A stretch of 64,000 nt of DNA, from NCBI RefSeq assembly GCF_900111375.1, contig NZ_FOHB01000008.1, forward strand, positions 124,001 through 188,000, written 5' to 3'. Below the pieces are notes generated by a model. It made no database searches. It was not told the origin of the DNA and saw only the letters and a list, made by a program, of their open reading frames with translations. Source of the DNA: Pedococcus cremeus. GTDB lineage: Bacteria; Actinomycetota; Actinomycetes; Actinomycetales; Dermatophilaceae. Position numbers and translations under genes: made by a program. Shown in pieces: positions 58,032-64,000 of the stretch. Within the stretch, counting starts at the first letter, position 1; each line of letters starts with the position of its first letter.

Positions 58032-60638
58032 GTGTCGCGCGCCATTGTTGTCCGTCGTATCGCCGTGTCTGTCGCCGCCCTCGTCGTCGTGCTCCTCGTG
58101 GTGGCCGCCATCCTCGGTGTCACCTGGGTGCGCCGGCCCTTCCCGACGACGGACGGCCAGATCTCCATCCCCGGGCTCACGGGCAAGGTCACGGTGCTGC
58201 GCAACGACCGTGGCGTGCCGCAGATCTACGCCGACAACGCCCAGGACCTGTTCCGCGCGCAGGGCTTCGTGCACGCCCAGGACCGCTTCTTCGAGATGGA
58301 CCTGCGCCGCCACATCACCGCCGGCCGGCTCTCCGAGATGGTTGGCAAGTCGGGGCTCGAGACCGACAAGGTCATCCGCACCATGGGCTGGCGCCGGGTC
58401 GCCGAGGAGGAGCTGCCGAAGCTCGCCCCCGAGACCCGTCGCTACCTGCAGGCCTACTCCGACGGCGTCAACGCCTACATCGACCGGCAGGGCAGCCCCT
58501 CGCGGATGGCCCTGGAGTACGTCGTGCTCGGCCAGCAGGTCAAGGACTACCGCGTCGAGCAGTGGACGCCCGCCGACTCGCTCGCCTGGCTCAAGGCGAT
58601 GGCCTGGGACCTGCGCGGCGACTACGAGAGCGAGCTCATGCGGGCCCGGCTCGTCGGCCGCGTGCCGATCCCGCAGATCAACGAGCTCTTCCCGGCCTAC
58701 CCCTACGGCAAGCACAAGCCGATCCTGTCCCAGCAGGCCTGGAGCCCGAAGGGTGAGGGACAGCAGAGCGCCGCGTCCGCCGTGCCCGGCGCCCGCGTCC
58801 CGAGCGCCGTGCCGCTGCAGGAGCGCACGACCCCGGGGGCGGAGAAGGCGTATGCCGCGGTGCAGCACGCGCTCGAGGCCGTGCCCCAGACGATCGGCCG
58901 GGGTCCGGGCGTGGGGTCCAACTCGTGGGTCGTCGGGCCTGAGCACTCCAGCACCGGGAAGCCGTTGCTGGCCAACGACCCGCACCTCGGCTTCAACATC
59001 CCCGGCATCTGGTACCAGGTCGGCCTGCACTGCCGCTCGCTCAGCCAGAGCTGCCCGTTCGACGTCAGCGGCTTCTCGTTCTCGGGACTGCCCGGTGTCG
59101 TGATCGGGCACAACCAGCAGATCGCCTGGGGCTTCACCAACCTCGACCCCGACGTCACCGACTTCTACCTCGAGCAGGTCCGCGGCGGCACCTACCAGCG
59201 CGACGGCAAGTACATCCCGCTCGAGCAGCGCACCGAGACCATCAAGGTCGCCGGCGAGGGTGACCACACCATCACCGTGCGCAGCACGGTGCACGGGCCG
59301 ATCATGTCGGAGGCGATCAGCGACATCGGCGAGGCGGGCGACCGGGCCCCGGTGTCCGGGCGGCAGAGCGCCGGCAAGTACGAGGTCTCTCTGGCGTGGA
59401 CCGGCCTGGTGCCCAACAAGACCGCCGACGCGATCTTCGGGCTCAACAAGGCCACCAGCTTCCAGCAGTTCCGTGACGCCGCCAAGTCGTTCGCCGTGCC
59501 GAGCCAGAACCTCGTCTACGCCGACCGCGACGGCCACATCGGCTACCAGGCCCCCGGCATGGTGCCGATCCGCCGCTCGGACACCCCGGGCGCGGTGCCG
59601 GGCTACTGGCCGACCGCCGGGTGGCGCTCGGCCTGGGACTGGAAGGGCTACGTGCCGTTCGACCAGATGCCCTGGGCCTACGACCCGCCCGAGGGCATGA
59701 TCGTCACCGCGAACCAGGCGGTGACGGCCAGCCCGACGCCGTTCCTCACCACCGAGTGGGACTACGGCTTCCGGGCCCAGCGGATCCGCTCGCTGCTCGA
59801 GAAGGAGCAGAAGGTCACGCCCCAGCGGATGAGCCAGATCCAGGCCGACACCCGGAGCGAGTTCGCGGCGACCCTCACCAAGCGGCTGCTCGACATCGAC
59901 CTCGACGACGACCCGTTCACGAAGGAGGGCCAGGACCTCCTGCGCGGCTGGGACTTCACCAACCCGATCGGTGACTCCGACGCCAGCGCCGCCGCGGCCT
60001 ACTTCAACGCCGTCTGGAGCAACCTGGTCGACCTGACCTACAACGACGAGCTGCCCAAGGACCTGCGGGCCAACGGCGGCGACCAGTGGATGCAGGCGAC
60101 CCTCAACCTGCTCGACAAGCCGCGCGACGCCTGGTGGGACAACAAGCTCACGCCCGGCGTCACCGAGGGCGCGACCGAGATCATGCGCCAGGCCCTGGTC
60201 CAGGCCCGCTTGGACCTGACCCGCGAGCTCGGCAAGGACCCGGGCGAGTGGGAGTGGGGCAAGCTGCACAAGCTGACGCTGAAGCACAAGGTGCTCGGGT
60301 CCGACACCGTGCCCGGTCCGGTCCGCATGCTGTTCAACCGCGGCCCCTTCCAGGTGCCCGGCGGCTCGGCCATCGTCAACGCGATGGGCTGGGACGCCAG
60401 CCAGGGCTACGACGTCCGCACCGGTCCGTCGATGCGGATGGTCGTGGACCTCGGCAACCTCGACCGGTCGACGTGGGTCAACGCCACCGGCAACAGCGGC
60501 CACGCCTTCAACGACCACTACGACGACCAGGTCGGGGCGTGGTCCAAGAACGAGACGTTCCCGTGGCCGTTCTCCGAGAAGGCGGTTCGCGCGGAGGGTG
60601 GCGACGACCTAGAGCTGGTCCCCGGCTCGTCGCAGTGA
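58032..60638 (+). CDS. Penicillin acylase family Ntn-hydrolase
   Basis: An 868-residue protein. An N-terminal hydrophobic segment (IAVSVAALVVVLLVVAAILG) may be a signal or anchor. The alpha-chain starts VTVLRNDRGVPQIYADN and QGFVHAQDRFFEMDLRRHITAGRLSEM; the spacer leads to RGPGVGSNSWVVG, where the Ser of NSW becomes the N-terminal catalytic residue after self-cleavage. The beta-chain follows with LLANDPHLGFNIPGIWYQ. It hydrolyses amides such as penicillin side chains or acyl-homoserine lactones. GTG 58032 is six bases after TAGTCT. It overlaps the convergent fthC gene by 30 bases. Confidence 0.9.
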   Translation: MSRAIVVRRIAVSVAALVVVLLVVAAILGVTWVRRPFPTTDGQISIPGLTGKVTVLRNDRGVPQIYADNAQDLFRAQGFVHAQDRFFEMDLRRHITAGRLSEMVGKSGLETDKVIRTMGWRRVAEEELPKLAPETRRYLQAYSDGVNAYIDRQGSPSRMALEYVVLGQQVKDYRVEQWTPADSLAWLKAMAWDLRGDYESELMRARLVGRVPIPQINELFPAYPYGKHKPILSQQAWSPKGEGQQSAASAVPGARVPSAVPLQERTTPGAEKAYAAVQHALEAVPQTIGRGPGVGSNSWVVGPEHSSTGKPLLANDPHLGFNIPGIWYQVGLHCRSLSQSCPFDVSGFSFSGLPGVVIGHNQQIAWGFTNLDPDVTDFYLEQVRGGTYQRDGKYIPLEQRTETIKVAGEGDHTITVRSTVHGPIMSEAISDIGEAGDRAPVSGRQSAGKYEVSLAWTGLVPNKTADAIFGLNKATSFQQFRDAAKSFAVPSQNLVYADRDGHIGYQAPGMVPIRRSDTPGAVPGYWPTAGWRSAWDWKGYVPFDQMPWAYDPPEGMIVTANQAVTASPTPFLTTEWDYGFRAQRIRSLLEKEQKVTPQRMSQIQADTRSEFAATLTKRLLDIDLDDDPFTKEGQDLLRGWDFTNPIGDSDASAAAAYFNAVWSNLVDLTYNDELPKDLRANGGDQWMQATLNLLDKPRDAWWDNKLTPGVTEGATEIMRQALVQARLDLTRELGKDPGEWEWGKLHKLTLKHKVLGSDTVPGPVRMLFNRGPFQVPGGSAIVNAMGWDASQGYDVRTGPSMRMVVDLGNLDRSTWVNATGNSGHAFNDHYDDQVGAWSKNETFPWPFSEKAVRAEGGDDLELVPGSSQ

Positions 60639-61193
60639 GCGCACCGGCCCGTCGGCGGTGATGACCTCCGGGATGGGCAGGTCGTGCGGCTCGGCGGGCA
60701 GGTCGCCGTCGCGCACCTCCCAGGGGTGCACCAGCGCCACCATGCGAGCCCGGGGGGAGCGGGGCAGCACCCGGTCGTAGCAGCCGCCGCCCTGGCCCAT
60801 GCGGGTGCCGGCGTGGTCGAGGGAGAGCGCCGGCACGAACACCACGCGGCACCACCCGACGGCGTCCTTCCCCAGCGGCTCGTCGGTGTCGGCCTCCGCC
60901 CAGTCGAGGTCGAGGTCGGGCAGCGTGATCGGCACCATGACCCGTATGCCGCGCGCCCGCAGTGCCTCGACGAGGGCGTGGGTGGGTGGCTCCACCGGGA
61001 TCGACTCGTAGGTGCTGACCCACTCGCCCGGCCGCACGCCGACCTCGTCCACCACGGCCAGGCCGGCACGGGCGATGGCGGCCGCGTCGGCCGCCCGGTC
61101 ACGGAGCGGCGCCCGCTCGCGTCGCTCGGCACGGAACTGCGCGCGCAGGGCGCGCTTGACCTCCCTGGCCGACCCGGCGGCATACCCCGTCAC
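60609..61193 (-). CDS. fthC: 5-formyltetrahydrofolate cyclo-ligase
   Basis: A 194-residue enzyme that converts 5-formyl-THF to 5,10-methenyl-THF using ATP. Family blocks: REVKRALRAQFRAERRERAP at the N-terminus, VFVPALSLDHAGTRMGQGGGCYDRVLPR (ATP-binding) and HPWEVRDGDLPAEPHDLPIPEVIT. GTG 61193 lies six bases after CACACT; GTG 61199 is an in-frame alternative. It is divergent from galU. Confidence 0.9.
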   Translation of the reverse strand: MTGYAAGSAREVKRALRAQFRAERRERAPLRDRAADAAAIARAGLAVVDEVGVRPGEWVSTYESIPVEPPTHALVEALRARGIRVMVPITLPDLDLDWAEADTDEPLGKDAVGWCRVVFVPALSLDHAGTRMGQGGGCYDRVLPRSPRARMVALVHPWEVRDGDLPAEPHDLPIPEVITADGPVRSLRRAGDQL

Positions 61194-61256
61194 AGGCACA
61201 GTGTGACGTTCCCGGACCCGCCGTGCGGCATGGAGGCTCCCAAGTAGGGTGAGCGC

Positions 61257-62192
61257 ATGAGTGTCACGAAGGCCGTCATCCCCGCTGCTGGACTGGGCAC
61301 CCGCTTCCTGCCCGCCACCAAGGCGACCCCGAAGGAGATGCTGCCGGTCGTCGACAAGCCGGCCATCCAGTACGTCGTGGAGGAGTCGGTGCGCGCGGGC
61401 CTCGACGACCTGCTGGTCATCACCGGGCGCAACAAGGGGGCCCTCGAGGACCACTTCGACCGCAACTGGGAGCTCGAGGCCGCGCTGGAGGCCAAGGGTG
61501 ACGAGCACCGGCTCAAGCGGGTCCGCGAGTCGGCCGACCTCGGCAAGGTGCACTTCGTGCGGCAGGGCCAGCCGCTCGGCCTCGGGCACGCGGTGCTGGT
61601 CGCCAAGGACCACGTCGGCGACCAGCCGTTCGCCGTCCTGCTCGGTGACGACCTCATCGACGCCCGCGACCACCTGCTCGAGGAGATGGTGCGGGTCCGT
61701 GAGGAGAAGGGCGGCAGCGTCATCGCCCTCATGGAGGTGCCGCCCGAGTCGGTGAACCTCTACGGCTGCGCCGCCGTCGAGCAGGTCGAGGGTGACGTCG
61801 TGAAGGTGACCGGCCTCGTCGAGAAGCCCTCCCCCGAGGAGGCGCCGAGCAACCTCGCCATCATCGGCCGCTACGTGCTCGACCCGTCGGTCTTCGAGGT
61901 GCTCGAGCACACGAAGCCGGGGCGTGGCAACGAGATCCAGCTGACCGACGCGCTCGCCGAGCTGGCCGCCTCCGACAAGCCCGGCGGTGGTGTGCACGGT
62001 GTCGTGTTCCGCGGCCGCCGCTACGACACCGGCGACCGGCTCGACTACCTCAAGGCCGTCGTGAAGCTGGGCCTGGTGCACCCCGAGCTCGGCAGCGACT
62101 TCAGCGCCTGGCTCGATGCGTTCTGCGAGGAGCGCACGGTCGGCGAGGCCGTCGACGGCGACCGCGCGGAGCAGGCCGCCACCCGCTCATGA
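61257..62192 (+). CDS. galU: UTP-glucose-1-phosphate uridylyltransferase
   Basis: A 311-residue GalU: VIPAAGLGTRFLPATKATPKEMLPVVDKPAIQYVVEE is the nucleotide and sugar-phosphate site; LLGDDLIDA and LTDALAELAASDKPGGGVHGVVFRGRRYDTGD follow. It makes UDP-glucose for cell-wall polymers and trehalose. ATG 61257 lies six bases after TAGGGT (leaderless). Its stop overlaps the moeA start by four bases. Confidence 0.96.
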   Translation: MSVTKAVIPAAGLGTRFLPATKATPKEMLPVVDKPAIQYVVEESVRAGLDDLLVITGRNKGALEDHFDRNWELEAALEAKGDEHRLKRVRESADLGKVHFVRQGQPLGLGHAVLVAKDHVGDQPFAVLLGDDLIDARDHLLEEMVRVREEKGGSVIALMEVPPESVNLYGCAAVEQVEGDVVKVTGLVEKPSPEEAPSNLAIIGRYVLDPSVFEVLEHTKPGRGNEIQLTDALAELAASDKPGGGVHGVVFRGRRYDTGDRLDYLKAVVKLGLVHPELGSDFSAWLDAFCEERTVGEAVDGDRAEQAATRS

Positions 62193-63409
62193 TCTCGGTC
62201 GAGGAGCACCTCGGGCGGATCCTGCAGGCGGTCCGGCAGCTGCCGCCCACCGAGAGCGGCCTGCTCGAGGCGCAGGGGTGCGTGCTCGCCGAGGACGTCA
62301 CCGCGTCGGTGCAGCTGCCCGGGTTCACCAACTCGGCGATGGACGGGTACGCCGTGCACGCGGCGGACCTCGAGGGCGCCTCGGAGGACGACCCGGTCGT
62401 GCTGCCGGTGGTCGCCGACATCGCAGCCGGCAACACCAACGCCCTGACGCTGGCCCCGGGCCAGACCATGCGGATCATGACCGGCGCCCCGCTGCCGCAG
62501 GGCGCCGACGCCGTCGTGCCGGTCGAGCTCACCGACGGCGGCGTCGCCAAGGTCGCGCTGCACGCCGCGCCCGCCGTGGGCCAGCACGTGCGCGAGGCGG
62601 GGGAGGACGTTCGGGCCGGCGAGGTCATCCTGCGCGCGGGCGCCCTGCTCGGGCCGGGCCAGGTGGCCCTGCTCGCCGCGGCCGGCACCGCACGCGTGCG
62701 GGTGGTGCCCAAGCCGCGGGTCGTGGTGCTCTCCACCGGCGACGAGCTCGTCGAACCGGGCAGGGAGCCCGGGTTCGGCCAGGTCGTCGACTCCAACTCG
62801 GTGATGCTGGTCGCCGCCGCCCGCGCGGTCGGCGCCACCCCGCACCGCGTCGGCGGGGTGCCCGACGACGCGCGCCAGCTCACGGAGGCCCTCGAGGCCC
62901 AGCTGCAGCGGGCCGACGCCATCATCACCACCGGCGGGGTCAGCATGGGCGCCTTCGACACCGTCAAGGAGGTGCTCTCCAAGGTGGGCACCGTGCAGTT
63001 CGACAAGGTCGCCATGCGACCCGGTATGCCGCAGGGCTTCGGGGTGCTCGGCGCCGCGCAGGTGCCCGTCTTCACCCTGCCCGGCAACCCGGTGAGCGCC
63101 CTCGTCTCCTTCCACGTGTTCGTCGCCCCCGCGCTGCGGGCGATGGCCGGGCGCCCCGAGAAGGCCTGGCCGCCCGGGTTCGTGCCGGCCACCGCCGCCG
63201 CCTCGTGGCCGTCGGTGGAGGGGAAGATGGAGTTCACCCGGGTCGTGCTCGACGGCGACCGGGTGCGTCCCGCCGGCGGCCAGGGCTCCCACATGCTCGG
63301 CGCGCTCGCCGCCGCCGACGCGCTCGCCGTCGTGCCGCCCGAGATGGCCCGGGTCGAGGAGGGCGACGAGCTGCTCTGCCTGCCCCTGCTCGGGACGGAC
63401 GCGCCGTGA
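62189..63409 (+). CDS. moeA: Molybdopterin molybdotransferase MoeA
   Basis: A 406-residue MoeA/gephyrin E-domain: FTNSAMDGYAVHAADLEG, MRIMTGAPLPQGADAVVPVE, VLSTGDELVEPGREPGFGQVVDSNSVML and FDKVAMRPGMPQGFGVLG with TLPGNPVSALVSFHVF. It ligates molybdate to molybdopterin. ATG 62189 overlaps galU by four bases and its TGA overlaps moaC by four bases. Confidence 0.95.
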   Translation: MISVEEHLGRILQAVRQLPPTESGLLEAQGCVLAEDVTASVQLPGFTNSAMDGYAVHAADLEGASEDDPVVLPVVADIAAGNTNALTLAPGQTMRIMTGAPLPQGADAVVPVELTDGGVAKVALHAAPAVGQHVREAGEDVRAGEVILRAGALLGPGQVALLAAAGTARVRVVPKPRVVVLSTGDELVEPGREPGFGQVVDSNSVMLVAAARAVGATPHRVGGVPDDARQLTEALEAQLQRADAIITTGGVSMGAFDTVKEVLSKVGTVQFDKVAMRPGMPQGFGVLGAAQVPVFTLPGNPVSALVSFHVFVAPALRAMAGRPEKAWPPGFVPATAAASWPSVEGKMEFTRVVLDGDRVRPAGGQGSHMLGALAAADALAVVPPEMARVEEGDELLCLPLLGTDAP

Positions 63410-63897
63410 CCGAGCAGGTGTCGGGCGAGAAGCTGACCCACGTGCGGGAGGACGGCTCGGCCCACATGGTCGACGTCTCCGCCAAGCAGGTGACGGCCCG
63501 GCAGGCGAGTGCCAAGGGCCGGGTCCTGTTGTCGGACGTCGCGGTTCGCGCCCTGCGCGCCGGCAACGTGCCCAAGGGTGACGCGCTCGCGGTCGCCCGC
63601 ATCGCCGGCATACAGGCGGTCAAGCGGACGCCCGACCTGATCCCGTTGGCGCACCCGATCGCGGTGCACGCCGTCGAGGTCGACCTCGAGGTGGTCGACG
63701 AGGGCGTGGCCATCGCGGCGACCGTGCGGACCGCTGACCGCACCGGCATCGAGATGGAGGCCCTCACCGCGGTGAGCGTGGCCGCCCTCACGGTGATCGA
63801 CATGGTCAAGGCCGTCGACCGGCACGCACGCATCACCGATGTGCGGGTCACGGCCAAGTCCGGCGGCCGGTCCGGCGACTGGGAGGAGGAGGCGTGA
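63406..63897 (+). CDS. moaC: Cyclic pyranopterin monophosphate synthase MoaC
   Basis: A 163-residue MoaC, which with MoaA makes cyclic pyranopterin from GTP. The signature is LTHVREDGSAHMVDVSAKQVTARQASAKG at the N-terminus, then VPKGDALAVARIAGIQAVKRTPDLIPLAHPIAVH and TGIEMEALTAVSVAALTVIDMVKAVDR. GTG 63406 overlaps the moeA stop by four bases. Confidence 0.95.
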   Translation: MTEQVSGEKLTHVREDGSAHMVDVSAKQVTARQASAKGRVLLSDVAVRALRAGNVPKGDALAVARIAGIQAVKRTPDLIPLAHPIAVHAVEVDLEVVDEGVAIAATVRTADRTGIEMEALTAVSVAALTVIDMVKAVDRHARITDVRVTAKSGGRSGDWEEEA

Positions 63898-64000
63898 GCG
63901 CACCCCGCGCTGCCGTCATCACCTGCTCGACGCGGGCGGCCACCGGCGTCTACGAGGACAAGGGTGGTCCGCAGATCACCGCTGCCCTGCGCGAGTGGGG
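63894..64000 (+). CDS. MogA/MoaB family molybdenum cofactor protein (partial)
   Basis: GTG 63894 overlaps the moaC stop. The visible 35 residues, MSAPRAAVITCSTRAATGVYEDKGGPQITAALREWG, match the N-terminal part of MogA/MoaB molybdopterin adenylyltransferases, including the VITCSTRA and D-K-G-G-P steps. The gene continues past the window end. Confidence 0.85.
   Translation, partial: MSAPRAAVITCSTRAATGVYEDKGGPQITAALREW

Larger units (their letters stand above)
5154..63613. repeat. Dispersed octamer GTATGCCG/CGGCATAC, chromosomal parts only
   Basis: I counted 35 exact copies by eye: 12 between 5154 and 19931 and 23 between 38217 and 63613, none from 19932 to 38216, which includes the whole AICE. 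Copies lie in genes in all three frames and in several gaps (for example 6857, 12364, 41587, 48124, 48171, 55972). By chance only one or two would be expected. The function is unknown. Confidence 0.65.

Noticed and set aside
57993-60518. 841-residue reverse frame opposite penicillin acylase
   Set aside because: Shadow composition; the plus strand has the Ntn-hydrolase motifs throughout.
5154-63613. Octamer GTATGCCG as a simple codon-bias effect
   Set aside because: It occurs in all three frames and in gaps, on both strands; codon preference alone does not explain it.

Overview
The window is high-GC DNA with dense, often overlapping genes, GTG starts and many leaderless genes. F420-type oxidoreductase, ANTAR and pSAM2-like plasmid genes point to an actinobacterium. 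Micrococcales, perhaps Intrasporangiaceae, is my inference from gene content and was not tested by alignment.

Layout. 1-5877 holds a cut-off membrane gene, a very large secreted FN3/DUF4082 enzyme and a secreted hypothetical. 6086-11094 holds a PAS-ANTAR regulator, a Tat-exported GH1 glycosidase, a serine hydrolase, an F420-type oxidoreductase and a GNAT enzyme with a terminator hairpin in its leader. 11264-14595 is a reverse-strand set (CurA-like reductase, zinc alcohol dehydrogenase, cupin, MerR regulator) that looks like an aldehyde or quinone stress regulon. 14758-20458 carries a GYD protein, a type-B carboxylesterase, a secreted subtilase and a divergent TetR / SnoaL-NmrA locus with visible operators.

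20609-36658 is a complete actinomycete integrative and conjugative element (AICE) in the 3' end of tRNA-Arg(CCT), bounded by a 43-bp perfect direct repeat. Its backbone is, in order, an XRE/PLD-like regulator with NUDIX and HD genes, two small proteins, an FtsK/TraB transfer ATPase, a RepSA-like initiator, an excisionase and a tyrosine integrase. The cargo looks defensive: an AAA ATPase plus TOPRIM/DUF4435-like pair resembling PARIS (AriA/AriB), an Abi_C protein, a voltage-gated-type K+ channel, a Ros/MucR-like zinc-finger protein and a STAS protein. A 6C-like RNA is also present. The octamer GTATGCCG, abundant on both sides, is absent from the element.

36907-64000 is chromosomal: envelope and transport genes (YihY, phosphoesterase, CPBP protease, RCK channel, MscL, cation/proton antiporter), a universal stress protein, a VKOR-like protein, an MFS transporter, a DUF4011-helicase-Vsr protein resembling the Hhe defence protein, MTA phosphorylase, FmdB, penicillin acylase and 5-formyl-THF cyclo-ligase. 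The window ends in an overlapping galU-moeA-moaC-mogA operon, the last gene cut off.
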